64,000 nucleotides of DNA from Macrolepiota albuminosa (lineage: Eukaryota > Basidiomycota > Agaricomycetes > Agaricales > Agaricaceae): assembly GCA_027475525.1 (NCBI GenBank), contig JAMWFC010000025.1, forward strand, positions 434,001-498,000. The letters are read 5' to 3'. The position numbers and the translations under genes were made by a program. Below are positions 44,925 to 56,920 of the stretch, in pieces (position 1 is the stretch's first letter; every line of letters begins with the position of its first letter). The notes beneath the pieces were generated by a model. It saw only the letters and a list, made by a program, of their open reading frames with translations, had not been told where the DNA came from and did not search any database.

Positions 44925-46264
44925 CCGGTGCTTGCTGGCTCTGTAGAAGGAGTTCTGCAGACATTAAGCATTCTTTTTACAAGGATGTCAGAGAACAGGT
45001 CCTCAAACTGTCTGCTCTAGCCCTGCTTAGTCTGTGTTGACATTGGCACCTCTATCTAGCCAGTATCTGGACTGCTCAGCCCTATCCTGCTCCATTCCTG
45101 TCTTGGCATTGACACCTAACAGGTCACTAATTGCCAGCAGGCCTTTATACTATTGGCTGGCTTACTCATGCTGATTGTTGCTTACTCATTAGTGCTTAGT
45201 ACATACCAGCCCTGTTAGTCAATACATTGTAGTCATAGTGTGTCAAATGTTGTATATAAGTAGGACTGGTGGATAGAACATTCCCAGTCCTGGCAATAAC
45301 ATTGCTTCTGGGTCTACATACTAGCATAACTGTGAGCTCCTTAGTGTTGACCTTGCCTTCTGTCTTTGCTCTCCTGCTCTACATCTTGTCAGTAGCCAGC
45401 CCTCTTGCCCACCAGCTGCTTGTCACTGTGCTTGCTCAATGCTTGCTTCCCTTGATGGTGGGCTTGAGTAGTTGATGTGTCTGCTTGGCTTTCCACAATG
45501 GAGCATCCCCTTACAGAAACACAATTGAGTGGCAGCAGTGACCAATGATCCCATCATGGAGAAGGCCAACTTCAACTGCCACCACCTAACTGCATCTGAC
45601 ATTTGATATCCATTGCCCTACCAGATCAGCTTCAACACCCACTATTGGTATTTACCAGTTGCTATCAATGCTCTGCCACCTGTCATCAGTATTTTGCCAC
45701 CATGGATCTGACATATGCCCAGTGTTGCTTTGATACCTGCATAATATGCTGCACATGCCTGGTCACCTCAGAGTCCCAGGTCTGATCTGCCCCAGCCCAG
45801 GGCCTACTCTATGCCCAAGACTTAACCTATAGACTGTAATTTGTTAAAGGTAGTTTTGATATTGCCTATATGTCATCCCAGTTGCCTGTAAATCTCTTGA
45901 TTGTTTATCTCCATTGTCTAGTTTTTTTCAACCCAATATTATCTCTTTTTTTGTCATTTCTGTGTCTCTTTTGCAAGTTTGTCAGCCTTTTCTCTGCCTC
46001 ACTCCACTTTGTTAAACTTCACCCAGCCTTGTTTGACTCTTCTTCAGCCTCTATGCTATTCTGGGACTCTCAGCACTTATAATACATAAGACCAGCCTCC
46101 AGAGATTATTTTACACCTTGGAAAGCCCCAAACTTAGTCCACAAGCACCATAAATTTGAAAACAATCCTTGATGACATCATATCTACTTAGTGAGAATTT
46201 GCTTGCCACTAGAAGCCTCTATCATCACTAGAACCTGATAGAAGCTGGCCTATATAATTGAAAA
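44925..46264. other. CpG-poor decayed DNA, possible LTR near 45080-45480
   Basis: TATATAAG near 45253 and the downstream leader suggest an LTR promoter of another family. No open gene is present. Confidence 0.35.
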
Positions 46265-46440
46265 ACAGATTGAGGTGTAATAATTGCAGGAATTCATGTT
46301 GATGATTTCTTGTCAATTACAAGTATAAAGGCAGTAAATGAGCATTTTAGGAAATAGTTGGAAAAAATATAAACAGTTAAAGATTTTATCAATCTTTGAC
46401 TTTACAGTTTGTGTGCCAAGGAATGACTATAGCACTATAT
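46265..46440 (+). pseudogene. Ty1/copia reverse transcriptase fragment
   Basis: The frame reads VIIAGIHVDDFLSIT, containing the copia catalytic block (VDDF), followed by the usual KAVNEHF helix. Several stops follow within 100 bases. This is a short relic only. Confidence 0.55.
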
Positions 46441-46714
46441 GTATTGCTGATCTTATACTATGATGACAACACTAGTAATACTAAATAATTGTTGAGTGAG
46501 AACCCATTGTGGATGCTTTGCACCCCTGCAATATACAAAAGGATGTGAGTGATCAAGATTCTAAACCAGGAAAATAGTCAGCTGTGATTCCCCTCTTTTG
46601 GCATTAGGAGTCTATGACATGTTGTGCTGGAGTTTTTTTGTGATCTCTATGCATGCATAGTGTGGCTCCTTTCTTATGCCATGAAGTGGTTTGACTCACC
46701 AAGAAGTGTGATAA

Positions 46715-46916
46715 CTATCTCCTGAATGCAAGAGTTAGCCTCAAGAAAAATTTGTGCAGTGATGGCACAGCTTGCAGATATAGTGCTAGGATTTGTTTGT
46801 GCTTGGATAGGTATCTATAGAACACATTGCTAGACCAATAACCAATAGCCTTCATGGCCTCAAATGGGACTCCTTGCATTAGGTATTCCAGAGTGGCCCC
46901 TATGCAGATGCTGATG
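46715..46916 (-). pseudogene. Tyrosine recombinase, C-terminal block
   Basis: It reads IGATLEYLMQGVPFEAMKAI, GYWSSNVFYRYLSKH and QILALYLQAVP, the region that holds the last catalytic residues in this family. It is separated from the rest of the gene by the insertion at 46917-47886. Confidence 0.6.
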
Positions 46917-47886
46917 ATGCCCAAAAGTAGATCAGTAGCAGATACAGTTTACAGCTACTGACCTGTGTAACAATGCATTGGGCACACTAAGATTGAGGAA
47001 GTCCCAGGCAGTTCCCAGAGAACAAGTCAGAAAATGAGTTGAATGGCAAGATTTGGTGAAAGTCGGTAATGATAGTTGGCAAGGATGTGTGGTAAGGAGG
47101 GTGCACTAACGACAAAGTGCACCTGAAAGAGGTAGGGAGATGAATATGGGTAAGTGTGGCATGAAGATGCAGGAAGGAAACTAGAGACTTAGCAATGACT
47201 AAGCTGCATGATGCCTGCCATAGGTGCAAGGTGTGTTGGTTCTGTAAGCATAACTGTGGCAAGCAGGATGAGAGCGTTCAGACAATTGGTGACTATGAAC
47301 TTAGTCAGCTCAAAAGAAATCTGAACTGTAGGATGAACTGAGGGGTGTAAACTAAAGTACTCTGTTCTGTTGCTAACTAGAGACAATGGTAAATATTTAT
47401 AGTAAACTGAGTTCACTGTTGCTAAGCGGCTAAGCGTTGCCAAGGAGTGGTGAACTGGAAAGAGTGTAAGTAGTTGCCATGCATTAAAGCAAATATTGAG
47501 AAGTTAACAAAAATACTGTCTGTCCAAGTAATGAGAAGGTGCTAAGCAGTGCCAGGCACCAAGGTGAAATGCCAGGCTGTCAGTCACAGTGAAATACCAT
47601 CATTCCTACTTCTTAAGCACTACCACCAGCTAGCAATACCACATGCTGCCTGAGTGATGCCATCTGTTAATGCTTGCCGACAGCATGATGCCAACTGTCA
47701 CTTGTCATTCTGGCTGCTGTCAGCGCTATCATTGATCAGATATGTTGCTTGCCATATGTGGCCATCAGGAATGGCTTAAAATAAATAAAACATGTGTGCC
47801 AAGTTCAGAATGAGTGTGGCAAGGTTTCTGGAGCCAATGCTGAGCCTGCCATTGATGTGCCTAGCCTGTGTGGGGTCCTATCAATG
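46917..47886. repeat. Putative solo LTR inserted in the recombinase gene
   Basis: 970 bp that starts TGATGATG and ends CTATCA, flanked by ATGC on both sides. The recombinase codons resume exactly at the borders. It is not clearly similar to the other LTRs here, and a TATA-like stretch lies near 47390. Confidence 0.45.
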
Positions 47887-48390
47887 CTGTATCCTTGCAG
47901 AGGTTCCAAGTTTGCTGCTTTTGCTGCTTTGGTAATTGTTTTGATAAACTTCTTTTTTGTCAGAGGGATTGCCTTTTCTTTTTTGTTCTTATACATGAAC
48001 AATGGCCTATCTGTCACTGGGTTATTCACCCTGAAATGCTCTTTTAATGCAGCTTTAGGTTGGTCTTGTTGCTCTGAGCCACCCAAAACACTGATTCTCC
48101 ATAGATAGCTGACTTTGTTTGGAGAAGAAAGAATGATGTGGTGGAGAGCCCAGCACAATCTGTGAAGATGACACATCACTTGGTTTGATATGCATCAACA
48201 GGTTAAACAACGAGAGTGTTGAGACTGTGAATTCTCCTAATCTGGCTGCACTATAGAAGCATGTTGTTGCACAGGCAAACACTGTGACATGCAGCAGTTC
48301 CACATCAAGAGAGTCTATGTTCAGCTGTGAGCATATGGCTTTGAGGAAGGATGGGGTGCAGGGCATTTTATGCTGTGCAAGACATGCCAT
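47887..48390 (-). pseudogene. Tyrosine recombinase, N-terminal and catalytic part
   Basis: It reads SFLKAICSQLNIDSLD, ATTCFYSAARLGEFTV (the block with the first catalytic Arg), then FRVNNPVTDRPLFMYKNK and KAAKAANLEPLQGYSI, the lead into the second Arg block. The gene breaks here at the LTR-like insertion and resumes at about 46916. Frameshifts and stops are present. Confidence 0.6.
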
Positions 48391-48605
48391 GCTCTTATTC
48401 CTACCACAAAGTTTTCAATTGAGGATTTTGAGTAAGCTCTGGCAGACACTGCTATGAAGGCCTCTAGGAGGCTGGATCACTGGAGCCCTTTCTACTTCAG
48501 GTACTTTTCTGAAGTCACAAAATATGTGGAACAACAATAGGCCTGTGCCATAAGTTTCCTTGGTTGATTCCACTCATGCTGCATTTATAACAGTGAATAC
48601 CCTCT

Positions 48606-48809
48606 CTAGGTCTTCCTTGGAGCTCGACCCCCCTTTTTCTTTTGGTCAGAGTAGGCTTGAATGTCAACAAATTTATGTGGTTCTGATATTGCTCTCCTCA
48701 TTGGTTGAGAAAGTATTTGCTGCCACCAGCACAAGTCCTCTGCTGCTCCTCTTGGCAGAGTCCATGGCATGAACAGACAGTTATAGAATACTCCCATGAA
48801 TGTTTCCAA
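48606..48809 (-). pseudogene. RNase H-region fragment of the DIRS-like element
   Basis: It reads LPRGAAEDLCWWQQILSQP and FVDIQAYSDQ, the segment just after RT in this group. Confidence 0.5.
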
Positions 48810-48824
48810 GTTTGTGAGGTAAGC

Positions 48825-49605
48825 TCAACCTCTGGGGACCACACAGCAAGTGTGTAGAAGCTTTTCAAAAAGTTTGAGCTTCTTTGAGAGTGTGGGTGCT
48901 AGACCAGTCCCATTTGGCAATTGCTTGGACATACTTCTCTTGTTTGTTTTTTTAGCATGCTGACTGAGCAGCATGCAATGTCTCAGTGAAACCCAATATA
49001 AGGGACTGAAAACATCCTTGGTGGATTTCCAAGGAATACCCAGTTCTTTGGATAACGCATTGATGTTGTGCACTGCATAGGTGAATAAACTGTCTTCTTT
49101 TGATCTTGAAGAGGCTGATGACAAGTTGACAATGGAGCAGGCCATGTCCTCATTGTATTTGTTGTGTTTGTCTTCTGCATTTTTCTTACTGAAGTACCAT
49201 ATCCACCCACCTTTATGTTTCCCACCTCCATTTTCACAGACCTTGCTTGCCCAATTACTATGGGCTGCATTGTAGCTTTGAATGTGTTCCTGCCTAATGC
49301 AAAAGAATATATGATTGTCAACCCACTTAGAAACCAGGCCTATGCCATGTGCTTGGATGACCTGGAGTCTGGCATCCCCCATGGATGCCATAGCACCCAC
49401 ATCCTTATCCCAGACCAATGCAGTCCATCATGTCAATGGCAAATGAGTTCAGTTGCCGGAGTTTGACCACCAGCCCAGGCCATTGCTCAGGCATGATCAG
49501 GATGGTCCAGTATGCTTCTTTAATATCCCATATTGCTGTGTGAGATCTGGGAGGCAGCCTTGAAATGAGGAGGTAGATGCTATTAAATGTCCTCCAAGTG
49601 CAGGA
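48825..49605 (-). pseudogene. DIRS-like RT catalytic region, active-site mutated
   Basis: It reads SRLPPRSHTAIWDIKEAYWTI, PEQWPGLVVKLR, then SKWVDNHIFF in a second frame, where functional relatives have VDDH. The Asp-to-Asn change fits G-to-A decay. A frame change lies near 49410. Confidence 0.6.
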
Positions 49606-49609
49606 AACA

Positions 49610-50045
49610 ACAACAACAACCACCCCACCCCACCCCAATGACTAAACTATTTAAAATGACTTATACCATCCCTTATTTCTAGAACTGGTTGAGAAGGGAT
49701 CTCTCTCACAAGAAACTGACCCCCGAGATCAAGTGACAGGCTCATCTTTTTGCCTCTTTGTGGCACATGTCTGCCATTTGATTAGCTGGATGCATTTGGG
49801 GTCAAGTTTAAAGGCTTGCTGCAAGGGACATTAATTTGTAATTTCATCTCATTTCTAGTGTAGGCATTGTGCAACTCTGTATATTTCATTTGCAGTGGTG
49901 GCAAGCTTTCCCTATGGGGTTTTGCTGCTACCCCACTTGCCCATTTTTCATATACTATTTACTAGGTCTATTGAGGCATGTCCTTACAGATTTGTCCTTA
50001 GCTATTAATTTAGCAGAAGTAGATAACAGAATAGTAACATAGTAA
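49610..50045. other. Unidentified insertion inside the DIRS-like RT
   Basis: RT codons reading HSINSAIDSE end near 50050, and the next RT codons, CTWRTFNSIYLLISRLPP, begin near 49605. The sequence between fits no RT and carries a CAA/CCCCAC-rich simple stretch at 49605-49640. Ends and type are unknown. Confidence 0.4.
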
Positions 50046-50104
50046 CAATTCAGAATCAATGGCACTGTTAATAGAGTGAGAGGCATTAGGGTCCTTTCCT
50101 GAAT

Positions 50105-50475
50105 CACTGGGTGCAGGGAATGATATTTCTTGGCAAAACAATGTAAAAACACTGTGAAAATAATCCAATTAATTTCAGAATTTTATTTGAATATTTCTGG
50201 AAAGACTATTGAAAAAATATTTTAACTGAACTCAAAAGAATTACAGAACAAATTGCCACAGGATGCTTGCTCTGATTCTTAGGTTCAAGGATGACTGATA
50301 TAGTCCTCTCCAATGAATTTGAGAGAATCAGACCAAGTACCATTCAAAATTTGGTTACAATATTTTTTCTATAGTTTTGACAGAAATATTCAAATGAAAT
50401 TCTAAAATTAATTGGATTATTTTTACTATGTTTTTACATTGTTTTGTCAAAGAATATCATTCCCTGCACCCAGTG
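50105..50475. mobile_element. MITE-like element with about 125-bp inverted repeats
   Basis: CACTGGGTGCAGGGAATGAT at 50105 is mirrored at the right end to 50475, with similarity extending about 125 bp inward from both ends. AAT flanks both sides, a possible 3-bp target duplication. There is no coding capacity. It sits inside the RT gene of the DIRS-like element, which restarts on the other side. Confidence 0.7.
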
Positions 50476-51068
50476 AATATGGATATGACAGGTTTTGAAC
50501 AATTCTATATTTGCCCGGCTTATTGGGCTTGGGTATGATACTAAGTGGAGAAGATTGGAAGGGACCCAGGACATCTTCCACCTGCTCCTTGGTGAAGGGT
50601 CCCAAATACCGTCCTTTAGACAGCTCAGCTCCGACGATCTTGTTGAATTCATCTGCCAACTGAAGAATAGATGGCCTATTGTCTGGAATGAAGGTGTGGG
50701 ATATGAGGGTTGGCCAGGCTTCGGGCTTGTAAGGCATGGCGAATTTAAAGCTTTTGCACGAGATCGCAATCTTGAACTCCGTGGTCTTTTCGCCCGCAGC
50801 CCGAGCATTCGTGTTTGTTGTCGTGCGAATCCTCTCGGCTTTTGCCAGTCGGTGCAGAGCTCTCTTCCCTCGGAGTTGATAAGCCTGTCGTGCGTGTTTC
50901 GAGAGACAAAAGCCTTTTGTCCGTTCCATAGGTCTCGAGCGGAGCCATATGTTGTGGGTGTGAGACAAACCGCGCAGGCCGCGTTGGTCGAACTGGCTTG
51001 GCCTGAAGATGCTCCTGCGCAGGACTGAAAAGACTCGTAACCTCCTTTGTCCTTTTTGGTACGAACAT
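50447..51068 (-). pseudogene. DIRS-like gag end and RT N-terminus
   Basis: One frame carries a CX2CX4HX4C zinc knuckle, CSGCGRKDHGVQDC (near 50805-50760). A second frame carries GRYLGPFTKEQVEDVLGPF, SSPLSIIPKPNKPGKYRIV and NLSYP (50630-50480), the RT start of tyrosine-recombinase retroelements. The MITE interrupts it right after NLSYP. Unlike the rest of the element, this part is rich in CpG. Confidence 0.6.
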
Positions 51069-51355
51069 TGTGATAGATTCTAAAAACCTCAGTCTACATG
51101 TGGAATTTCTGACTTGGTGCTGTGTCAGAAATTACCAGCCAACACTGCCTTTTAGTAGATAATCTAGTTACTACATACATACGATTGCTGAGTGGCAGGC
51201 TAAAGTCATATTCATAAGAGAAATCGAACGGGACGAAGTTAAGTTGACGAGGAAGGGAAGCATTTCAGTCTAATGTCATAATCCGCGAGACATTGGAAAT
51301 AGTCAAAGTGAGAATTTTATTATTGTCCCACGCAAGAGACGCCACAACGTCACGA

Positions 51356-53125
51356 TTATGGATCAGGATTTCCGAGGACTGGCCTAAATGGCCGCGCACC
51401 GGGAAGTTGACCGCTCTGACCTGTGCTCAGAGTTCCCCCAGCACTTACGCTCTCCTGGCCTGAAAGTCCCATCTGGCCAATCACTTCTTCGATCGTAGAT
51501 ACACTGCCATCGCCACTATGTTTCTGAACAACCGAGTCGGTCTTTGAATCAGTCGAGAAATGTGTATCATTTGAGTCCTTCTTCTGGTGTATCTGTGTTG
51601 ACGCTACATCGCTGTACGCAGGCGGGTTAACACGGGGCCTGTTTGTAGAAGTTTCACTAAGCGCGGGAGTAACATTTGGAGGCAGCGAATTTGGCTGATC
51701 GTAAACTGGAATTATTGCTCCGTCTGGTCTTTTTCTATCAGATACGTTGGTACTTGACCCCTGGAAAGAAGTCATATCCGAAGGGGGCAAAGTAAATGGC
51801 ACTATGATCCCTTCACGGCCGAGTCCCTGAGCGTTTGGTTGGTATGATGGGGAAAGCATGGCGGACGATATCGTTGTAGTACCGGGAGGTGGCGAAGTGG
51901 AAGTACCATAAGGATTGACTGAATGACGAACAGAACCGAAGTAAGATAGAGAATTTGCACTCGCTGTATGAGTGTGCATAGTTCCCGTAGTAGGACTCAA
52001 GGGCGGCTGGGATGTCGGGGACGTCGCGAAGCTTCGCTCAATTTGCTGGTATCCATAGCCGATCCCAGATTTCTGGGACATATCGGACATTTTCCTTGCG
52101 TGTTTAGACTCATCGGTATCAAAATGAGTTGCTGACGACTGAATTCGTTTTTGCCTCCTCTGATACAGCCAGAAGGCAAGACCACCCGCCAGGGCAAATA
52201 CAGCAAGCCCTCCGATGACACCGCCGACTATTGCCCCCACCGGGCTTGATGACTTGTGCGATGGTTGCGGCGATGATGGAAAAAGGTCAGGATGTTCTAA
52301 GGATATAATGTCAGAAAGCATATCCAGACAACCACAAATTGAGTTACCCTGATCAGCTAACTTTTCGGCTTGCGAGACATCGAATCTTTGCTCGGTCCAC
52401 CCAGTGGCTGTGCAAATGTAAAAATTGGTTTTTGCTGGGAAATGAGGCAATACGTACGGTTCTGGCTCGCGTAGTATGGGATTCCTGTGTCGTCGGGGAA
52501 TGCCTGATTGGATGGAAAATATCTATCATTCATTGGTTCAGACAGGGTCTTGCAAATTTACAGTCCAACGTCGACTTACATGTTCGATGTTTGACCCGTA
52601 CAGTTCGTGATATATAGAGGCCAACTAACCTTTCGGTAAGAAATAATGAGGATTTAGTGTCCGGAATACTTACGGAACAACTTCTTGTCCCAATCCTTGA
52701 CATACAGTACATGCCATAAGCAGGTTATATGCCGCCCATGAGCTTGACGACCAGTAAATCTCTGTAATCCTTAATCTAGACTATTTCCTTACCAACTGCA
52801 TTGAGTCACATTTTTCCCCGCTGGAGTTTCATAACTATGACCATCTACTAAGGGGTCTATGGTCCAATCTTGCGAACCAGAACTGAGCCTTTGACTATTC
52901 AACGACTTCAAGACAAGACTCACCAGTCCCTGCACAGGATACCATTACAGTAGCCGCCAAAAAACATGGCGAATTCTTTTGTTGACTAAAAGTCCATTGG
53001 AAACCGGACTCGCACTGCGGAACTATGATTGTACGAGTCTGTAAATGGGAAGAGGGAATCCGAGCTGAGGCAGTCGATACAGCTAAGGTCACAAGCAGTA
53101 GTTGCATGAAGTCCGTAACGATCAT
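51356..53125 (-). CDS. Single-pass membrane protein with Cys-containing ectodomain (paralogue B)
   Basis: Same plan as the gene at 34951-36735. A signal peptide (MQLLLVTLAVSTASA from the ATG at 53107, or MIVTDF from 53125) is followed by ectodomain segments ESGFQW, SSSWAAYNLLMACTVCQG and the GIPYYA equivalent. The transmembrane helix is VGAIVGGVIGGLAVFALAGG (near 52245-52180), then basic YQRRQKR and a Ser/Thr/Pro-rich tail ending in FRPVLGNPDP. The cytoplasmic tail aligns with paralogue A almost throughout (SPTTGTMHTHTAS, NSLSYFGSV, GAIIPVYD). A short intron near 52300-52348 keeps the frame. Early exon borders are uncertain. CpG content is normal, so it is a maintained gene outside the decayed block. 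Confidence 0.72.
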
Positions 53126-53991
53126 TATTTCGATACAATGGGTCGAGAGAGAGCAAACCAATCAACCTATGGGCTAACAGCGAGTGGGGAAGGAAGTAAA
53201 CCGGTGTGCGATATGGACCACTGAACTTAGTTTATAAAAAGTGTTTCTGCGATCACAAGGAGATCGCATATCAGAGTTGAGCATTTGGGGTTAGACGAGA
53301 TCTTGCTGACCCGATTGGTTCGGCTTACACGTGAGACTGTTCTTGTGACCACGGGAATGATTGAGCGCGTGGAGAAGTTTCATGTACAAAGGAGCGCTAA
53401 TCTCTGAGATAAAAGAAGTGAGCTTAAGCACAAGGGTATAGTAATTTCCGTACTTTGTGTCGATTATGCATTGTGCATGGTACTGTGAAGAAAAAAAAAC
53501 ATTTTCAAGGGCAACAGCACTTGTAAAGAAAGTGATATCAACAAGGCAGGGTGAAATAAACAAGCACTGCAAAAAGATGGTGAGGGACGTTGTGGAGAAA
53601 CTCATCCCACGACAGTCAAAGATAGCTTTTCATGCACACGTTTCAGCACCGAGCTCTATTAGTATTGGCCATTCAGATGACAGATATGACCATTAAAAAT
53701 GTTGAAACGTCGCATGTGATGGATATAGAAGCCCAAACATATGCACACAGCCATGGATCGGCTCAGCCGGTGGGACTCTTCGCGAAGATGGTGCGCGCGA
53801 ACCCACGGACAAAATGGAGGAATCTGATGAAATCAGTGGCTCCACTCACTCACTAGTCCGATTTCAGAGTGTAGACATGAATTAGCATATTTCGTCACGA
53901 GTCGAGAGGTCTAGGTAAATGAATTCTCGTACAGGTTCGGTCCGTCATAGAGCGCTAAAATGAGAATAGTTCAGAAATTAGAAAACAAAGT
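53126..53991. other. Intergenic, no gene recognised
   Basis: It lies between the start of paralogue B and the 3' end of the RSC1/2-like gene. Only short unmatched frames are present. Confidence 0.5.
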
Positions 53992-56920
53992 CTATGCTCC
54001 AGCATTAACATCTCTCCAAGCAGAGGCCAACGACTCAGTAATAGTCGGTGGTACATCGAACCGACCACGCTTCCGGTCACTGTCATCGTCGTCCAGTCCC
54101 GTAACGTCGCGTTTCCGTTTGGTTGCCAGGAAGTGAAGGTAAGTCAGACTATATTTTGGTTTTGTTGGCCGAGCGATGTCCACTGGGGCGGCCGGAAACC
54201 AAAGGACTTCATTTGTCACCGGATCACGATCGAAGTGCTTGGCTAACAGCGACATTGGACAGGAGGTAAGATTCGCATTTAGTTGCATCTTAACGTAAAG
54301 TGAAAAACTGCGAAACACGCACCGGTCTCAGCAGGCAGCTTCTCTGTGTGGGCGCCGACAGCAAGGGCACCTGCGGCATTCAACACCGATCTATCAGGGC
54401 CTGGTGGTCTTGATGGCTGAGTCGATTGCAAGAGGGGTAGACCACCAGTAGTTGGTAACATGCTTTGAGAGTTTCCACTGACATGGCCCTTCGTGCCGCC
54501 AGTATGGTCGTCTGTTGCGCTTTTTCTAGCTCTAAGATTTCTACCATTGGTCAGAGTCTCAGTCTGGTTGTCTGTCGCTAGGTGCTCGACCGTTTCAGTA
54601 GCCACAAGCCCTCCAGGGCCCTTAACACCTCGCCCATTGAAGGGACTCGGGAACTGGCTCGGAGAAACCAGTCGCTCGAACGGGTAGATTGGCATGAATT
54701 CCGTGCTTTTACGAACTTCCTCCGGTACACAAGAATTCCAGTTTTTAATTTTGACAAATACGCGGTCGCGGTCGTTGTATCGCGAATCGCAGACGTATAG
54801 CGGCCATCCGAGGTACCAGTAAGGCGGCCGAGGGCGGCCGCGAACATGGCGCGCTGTGAACTGGCATGCAATTTTCTCGATGATATCTTCCACGGGATGA
54901 TCGGCAAAATGACCTTCAAGTCATCCATAACTTCCTTCGTTCGGTGGAGCAATACATTTGAACTTACTCGTCTTGAAGACCTCTCCTTCCCAGAACAACC
55001 TAGTCGATGGATGAAACGTCTGATTGAACCCATTAACTCCCGTGGAAGTCGACAGATTTGTGATAGGAACATAAGCAACTGACCTGCTCTGGCCGATAGT
55101 ACCAAGAAACTGTCAAACCCGGCTGGCCCATTTTGGTACTGAATACCACAAGGTCAAAGACCTCTTTAAAAATAGGTGAGGCACATCTTACGGTTCATCA
55201 GATACCCAAGTTCTGAACACTTGAGCTACAATAGGTCGACTCGGGTCATCGGGATTACTGAGATGCACCCAATCTCCGAGCTTCAAAGTCCATCCCTTAT
55301 AGTGAACCTCATCCATAAAGGTCCTATCTTTGCTCAGGACCCGGTGTGTCGTGACTCCAGCTACACCAGGTGCGTCTCCGCCGTGAACGGGCTTTACGTT
55401 CCCAGGGCCAGCGCGGCATGCCGCAAAGTTCGTGCTAGTGTGATAGGGTGGCCCGGGAGGAGGATCAGCAGACAAGAGAGCCTGATAAAGCCTCTGATGG
55501 TGGTGATAATGTTATCGGAAATACAACATTGATGATCGTGTGATCAACATACCTGAAGTAAAAGGGTGCGTCCATAGGATTCGGGGGTTGTTTTGTGCCA
55601 CCGCCGAGCTTTCTCAAAAAGGCGAGCCATATCTTTATCAAAGTCCTTCGAGGACTCGTAATTTTTGGAACGAAGACGGTTCTAAGACGATTTGTAAGTC
55701 CGCTAGAGCCTGGTAACATGACGATCCGACTTACTTCAATCACCTTTAAGGAAAGCGGCGACTATGCAAACTAGTGTGTCATCTCGAGGGAAACACGAGA
55801 TGCTAGGACTTACATTGTAAGATAGGTGGGGGATTACTGACTCTTCTGGTATAGCCTCAAGTGCTATAGCAAGCCTATTGCCACTGAAAGGAAGGTTAAT
55901 GAGAATAAGCATCTCACAATGAGGAAAATATGATACTCACATAACATCTTTGTAGCTTTTAATTGCTTGTAGGATCTCGACAAGACGTTCCTGGTTTGAA
56001 TGTAGAAGGGACCACCTATTTTCAGTACAATGCTGACAAGACTTACCTGGCCGATATCTTCTGACCACCCTTCTTCACCAAACCCAGGCCAAGGAGGAAG
56101 ACCCTTCTCGAGCTGCTTCACGATTTCATCACTCTCTTGGTCACGAGGCATTGCTGCTGGCACATCATGGCCTCCATCCTCCGACATGATATCGACGACC
56201 ATGTCAGGTGAAAGACGGGATTTAGGGCGAATTGGAACGGGCTTGGCGTACGTAGGTTGAGACGTGCTTGTACTCGCTGCTGGAACCGGTGTACTTCGTA
56301 TTGCAGGTGTCACGACGCGAGGAGCCAGCGCAGGTGTTGAGGCTTGGGTGGTTGTTGGCGTGGGCGCAGCTGATGCAGAAGTAGCGGATGATTCTTCCTC
56401 TTCAACGACTTTATGTACTTTCTGCGCGGAGGATGGTGGAGGTGAACTTCGTGTCGAGGGCAGAATTGACTTCTTTTTCCATTCACTTTCCAGTAAAGTC
56501 TGTATGTAAGCAAATTAAGCGACCTCGAGTATTGTTGGTAGTCGAGTTACTTGCTTTTAGTGTTTTCGCGTCAGAGGCAATCTGACTTGTGGACTCGTTG
56601 TAAAACAATGCATTCCAGAAGACGAGTGATAGATCAGTATATACGTCTGTTGGTTCTTTGTATCTGCCTTTTTCAACACCGCTTTTAATAGCATTTAAAC
56701 ATCTAGGCTCCGGTATTATCTGATTCAATTAATTAATTGTGTGACGTGAATTATTATCAACACGAACCTCATAATATTGTGGCCAGTCTGTTCTATCAAC
56801 CAACTCCAAGAACATTCCTGCAAGCTGGCGCTTGCCTTTCGTCGCTGTTGCCGCGAGTATAATGTCGATTATTTCCGAAATGGCTGCACTTTGAGCAGGC
56901 GTCATCGGCATGGTGGGCAA
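53992..56920 (-). CDS. RSC1/RSC2-like chromatin remodelling subunit: two bromodomains and a BAH domain (765 aa)
   Basis: A nuclear subunit of the RSC (SWI/SNF-type) remodelling complex that reads acetylated histones. Twelve exons join in phase: 56920-56768, 56719-56555, 56499-56047, 55990-55941, 55883-55814, 55761-55735, 55681-55553, 55493-55192, 55138-55084, 55019-54968, 54913-54323 and 54242-53992. Bromodomain 1 is at residues 8-115 (WPQYYE, FWNALFYNESTSQIASDAKTL). Bromodomain 2 is split over exons 4-7, about 255-345. The BAH domain is at about 410-545 (LKLGDWVHL, VSWYYRPEQTFH, FVKIKNW). A disordered tail with a basic nuclear signal (KRKRD) ends it. Intron 2 begins GC rather than GT. All exon phases fit, so I am confident in the model. 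Confidence 0.88.

Larger units (their letters stand above)
46715..51068 (-). mobile_element. DIRS-like (tyrosine recombinase) retroelement, broken by nested insertions
   Basis: On the minus strand: zinc knuckle and RT N-terminus (51068-50476), a 371-bp MITE (50105-50475), RT middle (to 48825), RNase H-type segment (48809-48606), tyrosine recombinase (48390-46715) split by an LTR-like insertion (46917-47886), and a further insertion between about 49610 and 50045. An RT joined to a tyrosine recombinase and no integrase defines the DIRS/Ngaro group. The terminal repeats were not found. Confidence 0.65.

Noticed and set aside
49605..49640. CAA/CCCCAC simple repeat as a regulatory site
   Set aside because: It is at the edge of an insertion in dead DNA; a simple repeat is enough to explain it.
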